Source of the DNA: Scytonema millei VB511283
Lineage (GTDB): Bacteria > Cyanobacteriota > Cyanobacteriia > Cyanobacteriales > Chroococcidiopsidaceae
Length of the DNA stretch: 64,000 bases
Direction: 5' to 3'
Assembly: GCF_000817735.3 (NCBI RefSeq)
Contig: NZ_JTJC03000001.1
Coordinates: forward strand, 753,710-817,709
In this document: one piece after another, positions 36,727 through 45,376 of the stretch
Layout of the letters: every line of letters starts with the position of its first letter
How positions within the stretch are numbered: the first letter of the stretch is position 1
Made by a program: the position numbers and the translations under genes
The notes under the pieces: generated by a model
Database searches by the model: none
What the model saw: only the letters and a program-made list of their open reading frames with translations
What the model was told of the DNA's origin: nothing

Positions 36727-39492
36727 ATGGCAACACTTACTACAGATCCCAATCTTTTTCAAAGTTTAGTTAGATTATCAACAGAACAACGTCAGTTATT
36801 TGAACTACTACTCAAAAAGCAAGGTGAGGATTTAGCTCAATTTGGTATTCCGAAGCGAACGATATCCGAGCTGATGCCGCTGTCATATTCTCAGGAAAAA
36901 ATTTGGACGATTGCACAGTTAACTCCAGATTCATTCGTTGATAACGTACCTGTGGCTTTTCATGTTTCTGGAGAGCTGAATTTACCAGTCTTTGAAAAAA
37001 GTGTAAATCTTCTGATCGAGCGGAATGAAATTTTACGGACTACATGTAAAGTTCGCGATCGCCAGCCAATTCAAACTTTAATGCCTACCTTTAAACCTTG
37101 GGTAAAGACAATCGATCTCAGTAGTTTTACTCGGGAAGAAAGATTAGAACGTGCTGCAAATAGAGCGAAAGAAATTGCACAGATGCCATTCGATCTATCA
37201 CAAGATGTGCTTTTTCGAGCTACAGTATTTTGCCTTGGGGAACAAGAGTTTCTCATGCTCCTGGTGACGCATCAGTTTGCCATTGATGGATTGTCTGTCA
37301 GATTTTTACTGCAAGAATTAGCAATTTTGTACAAAGCAATTTTAGTTGGCGATCGCCCATCTCTTCCAGAGCCAAATATCCAATATGCTGACTTCGCAGT
37401 TTGGCAGCGACAATGGTTTTCTGATGCAATCTTTGAACCGCAAATTACTTACTGGAAAAAACAGCTCAGCAGCGTGCCGTCACAGTTACAATTACCCATT
37501 TATCAAAGTCGTCAATTTGCCACGCTTGAAGCAGGATGTGAAAAATTTGAGTTTTCCCTAACTTTATCTGATAAATTAAGAGCGTTATGTCGCCAGCAAG
37601 GTGTCACATCCTTCATGGCATTTGTAGCTTTGTTTCAAATCATCCTACATCGCTGTACGTTAGAAAATGACATAAGTATCGGTACGATTATTTCAAATCG
37701 TAACCGTAGCGAAATCGAGAAAGTTGTAGGAAACTTCGCTAACAACCTTCTCCTCCGTACAACCTTTTCTAACGATTTGAACTTTGGTGATGTTTTAGCA
37801 AAAGTTCGAGAGACAATCCTTGATGCTTATACTTATCAAGATGTACCTTTTCAATGCTTAGCTGAATCTTTAAAAAGCCTGCCTCAATTTCAAGCCTTGC
37901 TGTTGGTAAGAGATAGTACCACGGCTCAAAATTTGGCTCTACCCGATCTTCAAGTGCAAGACTTTCCAGTCAATCTGGGTGTTACTCGAATGGAATTGAA
38001 CTTGGACATCACCGATAGTGGCAAAGGTTCTATTTTTGGAAAGCTAGAGTACAAATCAGCATTATTTGAAGCGTCAACCATCAAACAAATTTTGAAGAAT
38101 TTGCAAGCTCTGTTAGAAAGCGTGACTGAAAATCAAGATCGGAAAATCGCCGATATCGTACTGCCTGAAGCGATCGATTGTTCCCTATACAATGAGAATT
38201 TACAAGACAAATCAACTACGGCACAAATCTCTAGCAAACAAGTTGTAGCTCCTACAACAGAGATGGAAAAAGAACTTGTCGCAATATGGTCGGAAATTCT
38301 GGGTCATCCGCAAGTTGGCATCCACAATAACTTTTTTGAGTTAGGTGGTCATTCTCTATTAGCTGTGAAACTATTTGCTGAGATGGAGAAGCGGTTTGGG
38401 AAAAACTTACCGCTATCTACTCTATTTCAAGCACCAACTATTAACCAGCTAGCCGATATTGTCCAACGTACTGAAGAGACAGTTTCTTGGTCTCCTCTAG
38501 TGACTATTCAAGCTGGTGACTCCAAGAAACTCCCACTTTTCTGCGTACACGGTGCTGGATTTAACGTACTGATCTATCGTGATGTAGCACTCAATTTAGG
38601 CTCAGACCAACCTGTATATGGATTGCAAGCGAGGGGTTTAGATGGCAATAGACCCGTACACCTAGACTTTGAGAGTATTGCAGCTGACTACATTCGTGAA
38701 GTTCAGTCTGTTCAACCTGAAGGACCCTATATGATAGGAGGGTTATCAAATGGCGGTTGTATTGCATTTGAAATGGCGCAACAACTTCACGCTCAGGGAC
38801 AAGAAGTGATTTTGCTAGCTTTGTTCGATACTTATACTCCAGATGCTATTGCGCTACTTCCTCCTTTGCCACGATTTCTATCCTCTGTTAATTATCTTCG
38901 GCAGCACATGCTTCCTCCTTACCTGCTAAAAGTGCGATCGCAGCCTCAGATTTTACTGAGCGAGTTGCAAGTAGCTTTGGGAGCAATTGGGAAAGTTTTG
39001 CGACAATCTAAAGCTGGAACACAGGCATTAGAGCGAGAAAAGAAGCGTGCCTTGTTCTCAAAAGTTCATACGCAAAAGTCAAGTTCTATGTTTGCAGATC
39101 CAGAGGATATTTCAGCCTCTAGTTTTTTGGAACAGAGATTAGCTCAAATCAGCCAATATATTCTCCAACGTTCTTCATGGTCATTTCTCACGCCGTCAAC
39201 TCAGCTTGATGAAATGGATGATGTCATATCCACAAATCTGAAGAATTTAGAGGAGATTTATAGCAAAGGTCAAGAGACTTACAACCCTCAGCCATATTCA
39301 GGAAAAGTGACTGTCTTTAAAGCTGGAGAAACTCCTCCAGGTCATCAGGTAGATGCTAAATTGGGATGGAGTCGTATTGCTCAAGCTGGAGTCGAAGTGT
39401 ATGAGATTCCTGGTAATCATACGTCTATCATGGCATCTCCACTTTTAGCGGAAAAATTGAGATTGTGTATTGAAAAGGCTGTCGGCAGCTGA
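36727..39492 (+). CDS. NRPS: condensation - carrier - thioesterase (no adenylation domain)
   Basis: 921 residues. Condensation domain about 45-480, opening with LMPLSYSQEKIW. The active-site motif at 182-188 reads HQFAIDG, so the second histidine, normally the catalytic base of HHxxxDG, is Gln. Carrier domain about 505-580 with GGHSL (S543). Type I thioesterase about 590-921: CVHGAGFN, nucleophile elbow GGLSNGG (S674), D701 and a final GNHTSIM histidine. There is no adenylation domain anywhere in the gene. Either an amino acid is loaded in trans or the module only receives and releases the chain. Transcribed away from the other two NRPS genes. Confidence 0.92.
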   Translation: MATLTTDPNLFQSLVRLSTEQRQLFELLLKKQGEDLAQFGIPKRTISELMPLSYSQEKIWTIAQLTPDSFVDNVPVAFHVSGELNLPVFEKSVNLLIERNEILRTTCKVRDRQPIQTLMPTFKPWVKTIDLSSFTREERLERAANRAKEIAQMPFDLSQDVLFRATVFCLGEQEFLMLLVTHQFAIDGLSVRFLLQELAILYKAILVGDRPSLPEPNIQYADFAVWQRQWFSDAIFEPQITYWKKQLSSVPSQLQLPIYQSRQFATLEAGCEKFEFSLTLSDKLRALCRQQGVTSFMAFVALFQIILHRCTLENDISIGTIISNRNRSEIEKVVGNFANNLLLRTTFSNDLNFGDVLAKVRETILDAYTYQDVPFQCLAESLKSLPQFQALLLVRDSTTAQNLALPDLQVQDFPVNLGVTRMELNLDITDSGKGSIFGKLEYKSALFEASTIKQILKNLQALLESVTENQDRKIADIVLPEAIDCSLYNENLQDKSTTAQISSKQVVAPTTEMEKELVAIWSEILGHPQVGIHNNFFELGGHSLLAVKLFAEMEKRFGKNLPLSTLFQAPTINQLADIVQRTEETVSWSPLVTIQAGDSKKLPLFCVHGAGFNVLIYRDVALNLGSDQPVYGLQARGLDGNRPVHLDFESIAADYIREVQSVQPEGPYMIGGLSNGGCIAFEMAQQLHAQGQEVILLALFDTYTPDAIALLPPLPRFLSSVNYLRQHMLPPYLLKVRSQPQILLSELQVALGAIGKVLRQSKAGTQALEREKKRALFSKVHTQKSSSMFADPEDISASSFLEQRLAQISQYILQRSSWSFLTPSTQLDEMDDVISTNLKNLEEIYSKGQETYNPQPYSGKVTVFKAGETPPGHQVDAKLGWSRIAQAGVEVYEIPGNHTSIMASPLLAEKLRLCIEKAVGS

Positions 39493-39534
39493 ATTTAAAT
39501 TTTTATTCCTTGTCAACATCATAGAGATTTAATT

Positions 39535-39572
39535 GAGGCGATCGCATTTTTAATGTAATGCGATCGCTTCTC
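39535..39572 (+). terminator. Hairpin after the condensation-carrier-thioesterase gene
   Basis: GAGGCGATCGCATT pairs with AATGCGATCGCTTCTC across an 8-base loop (one G-U pair). The stem contains two HIP1 octamers. A following U-run is weak (TCTATCTTT), so it may be a terminator or simply a HIP1 palindrome. The rest of the gap 39493-39764 shows no gene and no cobalamin riboswitch core. Confidence 0.45.
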
Positions 39573-39836
39573 TATCTTTAGGTATAGAAATAGAGGATGC
39601 ACACAATTAGCATTTAGCTGCTTAAATTTAGACATTTTTTCCATCTCATAAAAATAATCTAAAGCTTGATTTGTATGCCCCCCTATAGGATTGAAATTTT
39701 TATACAAAATCGTTTTGATTAAAAGGCTGATTAAGATTATGTTTGCTGAATAAAGCATAAAGCTATGCCAATCGTTCCATTGATGCAAGCTCTTTCTTCT
39801 GGTTGGTTGTATCATCCTATACAGCCATATTTAGCA

Positions 39837-40517
39837 TTGCATATCCCAGATGGCTTTTTAAACCTACCCGTAATTGCTGTTACCTGGATACTAGCGATCG
39901 CCCTGATCGCTATATCTCTAAATCGCGTGCAGGCAGACTACCAGGAAAAGGCAGTGCCTCTAATGGGCGTTTGCGCTGCATTTATCTTCGCCGCACAGAT
40001 GATCAACTTTCCCATTCCAGGTGGTACATCCGGTCATTTGCTGGGAGGTACTCTAGCAGGAGCGCTTTTAGGTCCTTGGGCGGGAACGCTAGTGATGACA
40101 GTCGTATTCATCGTGCAAGCAGTGGTGTTTCAAGATGGAGGCTTGACGGTATTAGGAGCCAACATCTTCAATATGGGTCTGATCGGCACGTTTGCCGGTT
40201 ACTACCTTTACAAAGCAATTCGCTTTGCCATTGGTAGAAATAAATTATCAGGGATGGCTGTAGGAGCAGCAGTCGCGGCTTGGGCGAGTGTCATGATTGC
40301 CGCGATTATTTGTGCGATTCAACTTGCTGTCTCTGGAACCGTTCCTTTGGCAGTTGCAATCGGAGCAATGGCAACATGGCACGTCCTGATTGGGATTGGT
40401 GAAGCCGCAATTACAGTTGTAGCGCTTGTCTTCATCTGGCGGACTCGCCCCGATATGTTTTACGATCCACCCCGTCGGGCTGTATCGCCAAGAAACAGAA
40501 TAGGAGTTGGGAGCTAG
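39837..40517 (+). CDS. cbiM: ECF transporter substrate-specific subunit CbiM (cobalt/nickel)
   Basis: 226 residues with about 7 membrane helices. CbiM/NikM proteins bind Co2+ or Ni2+ through their very N-terminus, Met-His-Ile-Pro-(D/E)-Gly. Here that motif is coded by a TTG followed by CATATCCCAGATGG, so TTG at 39837 as start gives M-H-I-P-D-G-F-L. An in-frame ATG at 39765 would add 24 residues (MPIVPLMQALSSGWLYHPIQ..) that would have to be cleaved off. The family sequence FPIPGGTSGHLLGGTLAGALLGPWAG with its second histidine is present. It heads a four-gene cobalt/nickel uptake set. Which metal is carried cannot be read. Confidence 0.85.
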   Translation: MHIPDGFLNLPVIAVTWILAIALIAISLNRVQADYQEKAVPLMGVCAAFIFAAQMINFPIPGGTSGHLLGGTLAGALLGPWAGTLVMTVVFIVQAVVFQDGGLTVLGANIFNMGLIGTFAGYYLYKAIRFAIGRNKLSGMAVGAAVAAWASVMIAAIICAIQLAVSGTVPLAVAIGAMATWHVLIGIGEAAITVVALVFIWRTRPDMFYDPPRRAVSPRNRIGVGS

Positions 40518-40542
40518 AGAAAAAGTCAAAAGTCATGCATTG

Positions 40543-40611
40543 GTAGGGGTGGGTTTTGACCCAAAATTTCCAGTTGTGGCTGTCCATCGATTTGCGCGCA
40601 CCCGCCCGTAC
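40543..40611. repeat. MITE-like inverted repeat between cbiM and the PDGLE gene
   Basis: Imperfect ends GTAGGGGTGGGT (40543) and ACCCGCCCGTAC (ending 40611) about 70 bp apart. The unit is flanked by copies of AAAAGTCAAAAG (near 40520-40531 and 40612-40622), which look like a duplicated target or two copies of an older repeat. Confidence 0.55.
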
Positions 40612-40690
40612 AAAAGTCAAAAGCAGACATTTATCTCGTGTCCCTCTCGATTTTGAAAAGCCTTGGAACTGATTTTAGCGAGACTACCGT

Positions 40691-41041
40691 ATGAGTAATA
40701 ATTTGACGCGATCGCGTAACCGTGCTTTTGCGATCGCTGGATTGGGAATTGCCCTAATCGTTGCCGTTTTCCTCTCTCCCTTTGCTAGCCAAGATCCCGA
40801 TGGCTTAGACAGAGTTTCCCAAGACCTTAAATTTGAAGACAAAGCCGCAGAGGATGCCCCAGCTAGCAAGTTACCTTTTTACTCCATTTTCGATGAATAT
40901 GCCCTTCGAGGAGTTCCTGAAGGGATAGCAACCCCCATAGCTGGGTTAGTCGGTACGCTGGCTACTTTCGGCTTAGCTTGGGGAATAGGGAAATTAGTTG
41001 TCCGTGGTGAGTCTAGCCCCTCCGACGAAAGCGATCGGTAA
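40691..41041 (+). CDS. PDGLE-domain subunit of the cobalt/nickel ECF transporter (CbiN/NikN-like)
   Basis: 116 residues, with a helix at about 13-32, a periplasmic loop opening with the family motif DPDGLDRVSQ (PDGL-E type), then a second helix at about 83-102. Proteins of this type take the place of CbiN or NikN next to CbiM/NikM and help metal loading. Position between cbiM and cbiQ supports the call. ATG start without a strong ribosome site. Confidence 0.85.
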   Translation: MSNNLTRSRNRAFAIAGLGIALIVAVFLSPFASQDPDGLDRVSQDLKFEDKAAEDAPASKLPFYSIFDEYALRGVPEGIATPIAGLVGTLATFGLAWGIGKLVVRGESSPSDESDR

Positions 41042-41042
41042 G

Positions 41043-41173
41043 CAGTTATCAGTTGTCAGTTAACAGTTATCAGTTGTCAGTGGTGCGTGGTGCGTGGTGC
41101 GTGAAATGACCAATGACCAATGACCAATGACCAATGACCAATGACCAATGACCAATGACCAATGACCAATGAC
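41043..41173. repeat. Tandem repeats, nine copies of the heptamer AATGACC
   Basis: 41043-41081 holds CAGTTATCAGTTGTCAG-type repeats. 41082-41103 holds three GGTGCGT units. From 41105 to 41167 there are nine perfect head-to-tail copies of AATGACC and a tenth partial copy. The ATG start of cbiQ at 41169 is part of the last copy. The unit length is 7, so successive ATGs fall in all three frames. Confidence 0.95.
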
Positions 41174-41951
41174 ACTATTACATATTGGGGCATTTCATCT
41201 AGATATTGATAGCCACAAAAATACTGTTTGGCACGCCCTTGCACCACGCACTCGCATTTTGTGTGTTTTACTGATGGTTTTTGCCATTGTCTTGACTCCC
41301 AACGGACGCTGGTGGACGTGGGGAATCTACGCCGTAGCCGTTATTAGCTTATTATTCCTCACTCGCATTACTTTACCCGTACTGCTCAAACGCATAGCCG
41401 TGGAATTGTCCTTTGTAGGTGTAGTTTTACTCGGGACTTTGTTTCGGGATGGAGGCGAGGTTATTTGGGCATGGGGATTTTTACGCATCACCACCACAGG
41501 ATTAACCGTATTGGGTAGCGTCACGCTGAAGGCGTTGCTATCGCTCATGATGTTAAATTTACTGACTTTAACGACATCAGTGCCAGCTTTGTTAAATGGT
41601 TTATTAGAATTACGTATTCCACCTTTACTCGTTGCAACTATTGCTTCTATGTATCGCTATTTGGGTGTATTGATAGGTGAATTCAACGCGATGCGACGGG
41701 CAGCAGCCTGTCGTAATTTAATGACTAATAGGTACTGGCAGCGATTAGTTATTGGAAATACGATTGGTTCTCTATTCATTCGGACTTACGATCGCGGCGA
41801 ACGAATTCATCATGCTATGTTATCGCGAGGTTATCGGGGAGCATTTCCAGTTGAAAAAATCCCCTCAGCAGGAAGACGCGACATTGTAGCTTTAGCGCTA
41901 ACTTTAATTGCGATGCTAGCAGGACAAAGCGTTTATTTATTTATAAAGTGA
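41169..41951 (+). CDS. cbiQ: ECF transporter transmembrane subunit CbiQ
   Basis: 260 residues, about five membrane helices. The coupling region has the T-component signature with ERIHHAMLSRGYRG near 213-226 and an earlier RRAAACRNL pair near 175, which contact the ATPase. N-terminal DIDSHKNTVWHALAPRTRIL is typical for CbiQ/NikQ. The start ATG is the last copy of a heptamer repeat and has no ribosome site. The coding similarity begins right after it, so the start is likely right but translation may be weak or coupled. Confidence 0.9.
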   Translation: MTLLHIGAFHLDIDSHKNTVWHALAPRTRILCVLLMVFAIVLTPNGRWWTWGIYAVAVISLLFLTRITLPVLLKRIAVELSFVGVVLLGTLFRDGGEVIWAWGFLRITTTGLTVLGSVTLKALLSLMMLNLLTLTTSVPALLNGLLELRIPPLLVATIASMYRYLGVLIGEFNAMRRAAACRNLMTNRYWQRLVIGNTIGSLFIRTYDRGERIHHAMLSRGYRGAFPVEKIPSAGRRDIVALALTLIAMLAGQSVYLFIK

Positions 41952-42030
41952 CAGTTATCAGTTGTCAGTTATCAGTTATCAGTTATCAGTTGTCAGTTAA
42001 TTCCGACTTACGACTTACGACTTGGTAACT
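41952..42030. repeat. Short tandem repeats between cbiQ and cbiO
   Basis: CAGTTATCAGTTGTCAGTTA with four further TATCAGT units, then CGACTTACGACTTACGACTT. No gene. Confidence 0.85.
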
Positions 42031-42063
42031 GCGTTGCGGCTCTCTCTTCTAGTCCTAGTTAAA

Positions 42064-42858
42064 ATGCATCACAACCCGATCCTTGTGGAAAATCTCAGTT
42101 ATGCCTACCCTGATGGTACGCAGGCACTTAGGAAAGTGAATTTGGCGATCGCTGCTGGCGAACGAGTTGCCTTAATTGGGGCGAATGGTTCGGGAAAATC
42201 GACATTACAGCTACACTTAAACGGAATTATTCTGCCTCAAGAAGGTAGGGTAATGGTAGGAAAGTGGACTGTGCAACCAGACAATTTACAATTAATTCGG
42301 AATTTTGTCGGGCTGGTATTTCAAAATCCTGACAATCAAATATTTATGCCCACAGTCTGGGAAGATATAGCTTTTGGTCCGATGAATTTGGGTTTGCGGG
42401 GAGAAGAATTGCATAAACGAGTTTTGCAAGCGATGGCACATGTAAACATCGATCCAGAATGGTACGGACATCGCAGCACGGAGAACCTCTCAGGAGGAGA
42501 GAAAAAAAGAATTGCGATCGCGGGTGTTTTGGCTATGCAACCCCAGATCTTAGTGCTTGACGAACCCTCAGCGCAACTCGATCCTCGTTCCCGCCGCCAA
42601 TCGATTGAATTGCTCAAATCTCTTCCGATTACTCAACTCGTTGCCACCCACGACTTAGACTTAGCTTTAGATTTGTGCGATCGCACCGTGGTTTTGAGTC
42701 AGGGTCAAGTGGTTTACGACGGTACAACCGAACGAGTCATGGGTGATGCCAAATTCTTACTAGAACACGCCCTCGAACCACCACTTAGCTACAGTCGTCC
42801 CTACTGTAATTTGGCAGATGCACCTTGGAAGGGAGAAGTCGTAAGTCGTAAGTCGTAA
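42064..42858 (+). CDS. cbiO: ECF transporter ATP-binding subunit CbiO
   Basis: 264 residues from the ATG at 42064. A TTG at 42022 would add 14 residues coded partly by repeats. Walker A GANGSGKST, Q-loop LVFQNPDNQIFMP (the NPDNQ form typical of ECF ATPases), ABC signature ENLSGGEKKRIAIAG, Walker B ILVLDEPSAQLDP and switch histidine VATHDLDLA are all present. It energises cobalt or nickel uptake with CbiM, the PDGLE protein and CbiQ. The last residues (VVSRKS) read into a CGTAAGTCGTAAGTC repeat. Confidence 0.94.
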   Translation: MHHNPILVENLSYAYPDGTQALRKVNLAIAAGERVALIGANGSGKSTLQLHLNGIILPQEGRVMVGKWTVQPDNLQLIRNFVGLVFQNPDNQIFMPTVWEDIAFGPMNLGLRGEELHKRVLQAMAHVNIDPEWYGHRSTENLSGGEKKRIAIAGVLAMQPQILVLDEPSAQLDPRSRRQSIELLKSLPITQLVATHDLDLALDLCDRTVVLSQGQVVYDGTTERVMGDAKFLLEHALEPPLSYSRPYCNLADAPWKGEVVSRKS

Positions 42859-43076
42859 GTCACAATTAAACCCTACTCCCTGCTCCCTGCTCCCTGCTCT
42901 CTTTCTTCACTAATGACTGACTTTTGTTACTCTACAAAAAGTCGGTACACCTCTATCTTAAGTATCAAAAATTATCACTGATTTATTGACAGTCATTTTC
43001 TCTAAAACTATACTGAAGGATCTAAAAATTATTTGGGAATATTTCTCAAAAAAATCCGCCAATAGACTGGCATATC

Positions 43077-44081
43077 ATGCCGAACAAATTTTTTCTGAGC
43101 AAATCCAAAATTTGGAACCGCCGCCAATTGTTGCAATGGGGGTTAGCGGGTGTGGGAACTGCTGGTGCTGCTGCTGTAGGGCTACACTTTGCATCCCGAA
43201 GTCATTCCGCCGTGCGCGTGCCACCCATACCACCTAGCGATCCCTCAGACGATCGTGGTTTGCAACCCATGACCGTTCTCAGAAATTTCGATTACGGCAC
43301 GCTGAAACGAGAAAACGGACGGAATATTCGCGAATTTCGGATTACAGCTCAAAATACGACGATTCAACTCAATCGCGCTGTTGTTTTTAATACCTGGAAT
43401 TTTAACAATCGCATTCCAGGACCAACTTTACGCGCCAAACAAGGCGATTTCGTCCGCGTTGTCTTTCTCAATCAAGGCGGACATTCTCATTCAATGCACT
43501 TTCACGGCATTCATCCTACAGAAGAAGATGGCGTGCGTCCGATTCGGCACGGTGCGGCAACAGTTTACGAATTTGAGGCAAAGCCATATGGCATTCATCT
43601 CTACCACTGTCACGCCGAGCCTGTGACCCGTCACATCGGTAAGGGATTGTACGGTATGTTCATCATCGATCCGCCTCAAGGACGACCGCCAGCGGATGAA
43701 ATGATTTTAGTTATGGGTGGCTTTGATGTGGATGAAGATAAGCACAACGAGCTGTATGCCTTTAATGGTTTGCCGGATTACTACCACATGCACCCAATAC
43801 CTGTTTACCAAAATCAACTCATTCGGCTTTATTTGCTGAACATGATCGAGTTAGATCCGGCGGTGACATTTCACATTCACGCTAACTTCTTCAAGGTTTA
43901 TCCCACGGGGATGACTCTCAACCCCAGCCACGAATCAGATGTCATCACAATGGGGACAGCCGAACGTCATATTTTAGAATTTGCCTACCCTTATACGGGC
44001 AAGTATATGTTTCATCCCCATCAAGACGCGATCGCCGAAGCAGGATGCATGGGCTATTTTGACGTGATTGGTCAAGCATAA
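43077..44081 (+). CDS. Two-domain multicopper oxidase, Tat-type signal
   Basis: 334 residues. The N-terminus has a twin-arginine-like signal (NRRQLLQWG followed by a hydrophobic AGVGTAGAAAVGLHF). Cupredoxin domain 1 carries HSMHFHGIHP and HLYHCHAEPVTRHI, and domain 2 carries FHIHANFFKVYP and MFHPHQDAIAEAGCMGYFDV: the His and Cys residues of type 1, 2 and 3 copper sites are present. Two-domain oxidases of this kind include ferroxidase- and nitrite-reductase-like members. Position upstream of a bacterioferritin-like protein and an FTR1 permease suggests a ferroxidase that feeds iron uptake. Substrate is inference. Confidence 0.85.
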   Translation: MPNKFFLSKSKIWNRRQLLQWGLAGVGTAGAAAVGLHFASRSHSAVRVPPIPPSDPSDDRGLQPMTVLRNFDYGTLKRENGRNIREFRITAQNTTIQLNRAVVFNTWNFNNRIPGPTLRAKQGDFVRVVFLNQGGHSHSMHFHGIHPTEEDGVRPIRHGAATVYEFEAKPYGIHLYHCHAEPVTRHIGKGLYGMFIIDPPQGRPPADEMILVMGGFDVDEDKHNELYAFNGLPDYYHMHPIPVYQNQLIRLYLLNMIELDPAVTFHIHANFFKVYPTGMTLNPSHESDVITMGTAERHILEFAYPYTGKYMFHPHQDAIAEAGCMGYFDVIGQA

Positions 44082-44152
44082 ATACTAGTTTTTGTCAAAT
44101 CAGTTGACAATAATTTTCACCGAAACTCACTTTTCAATAAGGAAGGCTGAAA

Positions 44153-45259
44153 ATGTTGCGGAAATTACCAAACGGGCGGAGAGTGGCACAAGACAAAGAT
44201 TCCTGGTTTCTAAACTTCGATCGCAGACTGAGAGCGATCGCGCGGTTCTTGTTACTCAGTATGAGCGCTGCAATGTTGGCGATCGTTGTTAGTTGCACTC
44301 AACAAACACCAGATACCAGTAACAATCCCTCTCCAGCCCCTGCAACGAATACAAGCGCCTCTGCACCCAACCATCAACAACACGGTGGAAAAGAGCAAAT
44401 TAACATCAACACTGCCATCCTTTCAGAATTAGATAAATTTGAAGCCATGTTGGGCGTACCTGCCTTGTCTAATAAAATTCAAGCCAGCCGCCCCTACGCT
44501 AACCCCGAAGAACTCGTCTCTAAAAATGTCGTCACCCAAGAGCAATTCGACAAAATTAAGGACATGGTAACGGTAGAAGATGTGGTGCTGACTGGGGAAG
44601 CTAAAGATGTAGACTACATGTCCAAACTCGGCTTGATGAAAGGACACTTAATCGTAGCAAAAGAGTTACTCGACAAGCAGCTACCGAAGCAAGCAGAACC
44701 CCACATCGGACACCCAGTAGAAGAAATCTACGTAGATGTGGAAGATCAGCTTAACGAACGCAACGTCAAAGAATTTAAGACAACTTTGATTGGCTTGCAA
44801 GATTTAATTAAAGCTCAACCCAAGTCCGATAAAGTGCAAGCCGACTTTTCAGCTTCTATGCAAGCAGTAGACGGCGCGATCGCGGCATTACCAGAAAAGG
44901 AGCGTTCCTCTGCCGCATTTAACCTGCAAGTCATCAACGAATTACTCGATGCTGCTAACTCCGAATATGGTGCGGCGATCGCTAATGGTAAAATTTCAGC
45001 TGCGATTGAGTACCAAGACTCCCGTGGTTTTGTCATCTATGCCAACAACCTTTATCAAAAGATCGCCGACCAAATGGCAAAGGAAAACCCCGAAGCACAC
45101 AAGACAATAGAGACTAGTCTAAAAGACCTTGCCAAAGCTTGGCCCTCTCCCGTTCCACCAGCCAAACCTGTCAACACTCCCGAGGAAGTAACCCAGTTAG
45201 TCAAGGCGATCGAGCAAAACTCGCAGCAAGTTATTAGCAAATCTAATCCCTCTGCCTAA
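44153..45259 (+). CDS. Lipoprotein with helix-hairpin-helix and helical domain, iron-cluster associated
   Basis: 368 residues. A long basic N-terminal region precedes a lipobox (AIVVSC, Cys at about 48). A Pro/Ser/Thr/Asn linker follows, then a ComEA-like helix-hairpin-helix unit (INTAILSELDKFEAMLGVP to about 140) and a four-helix-like C-terminal region (GHLIVAKELLDKQLP, HPVEEIYVDVEDQL, AIAALPEKERS). It is anchored in a membrane with its domains outside the cytoplasm. In this position it may play the part EfeO has in EfeUOB systems, holding or passing on iron. That is inference: the helical part only loosely recalls EfeO. Confidence 0.7.
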   Translation: MLRKLPNGRRVAQDKDSWFLNFDRRLRAIARFLLLSMSAAMLAIVVSCTQQTPDTSNNPSPAPATNTSASAPNHQQHGGKEQININTAILSELDKFEAMLGVPALSNKIQASRPYANPEELVSKNVVTQEQFDKIKDMVTVEDVVLTGEAKDVDYMSKLGLMKGHLIVAKELLDKQLPKQAEPHIGHPVEEIYVDVEDQLNERNVKEFKTTLIGLQDLIKAQPKSDKVQADFSASMQAVDGAIAALPEKERSSAAFNLQVINELLDAANSEYGAAIANGKISAAIEYQDSRGFVIYANNLYQKIADQMAKENPEAHKTIETSLKDLAKAWPSPVPPAKPVNTPEEVTQLVKAIEQNSQQVISKSNPSA

Positions 45260-45317
45260 ACCCAGATTTGTTAAAGTTAGAAATTGTCTATCGTCAGTAG
45301 GTAGTACATTATTATTA

Positions 45318-45376
45318 TCTACTGACAACTGACAACTGATAACTGATAACTGATAACTGATAACTGATAACTGACA
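45318..45376. repeat. Short tandem repeats ending at the bacterioferritin start codon
   Basis: CTGACAACTGACAACTGATAACTGATAACTGATAACTGAT and so on: seven or eight alternating 10/7-bp units ending CTGACA directly before the ATG at 45377. Confidence 0.9.

Noticed and set aside
39493-39764. Cobalamin riboswitch upstream of cbiM
   Set aside because: I looked for the conserved GCCACTG-type core and found none.
41105-41173. CRISPR array
   Set aside because: The repeats are perfect 7-mers without spacers, and no cas gene is near.
42859-43076. Possible Fur box ahead of the multicopper oxidase
   Set aside because: TTATTGACAGTCATTTTC and nearby AT-rich bases match a Fur consensus only partly. A position-weight scan would be needed.
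42986-43237. 83-codon frame with a toxin-like start (TILKDLKIIWEYFSKKSANR) before the multicopper oxidase
   Set aside because: It overlaps the oxidase start in another frame and ends in non-sense composition. At most a short relic of a RelE-like start.
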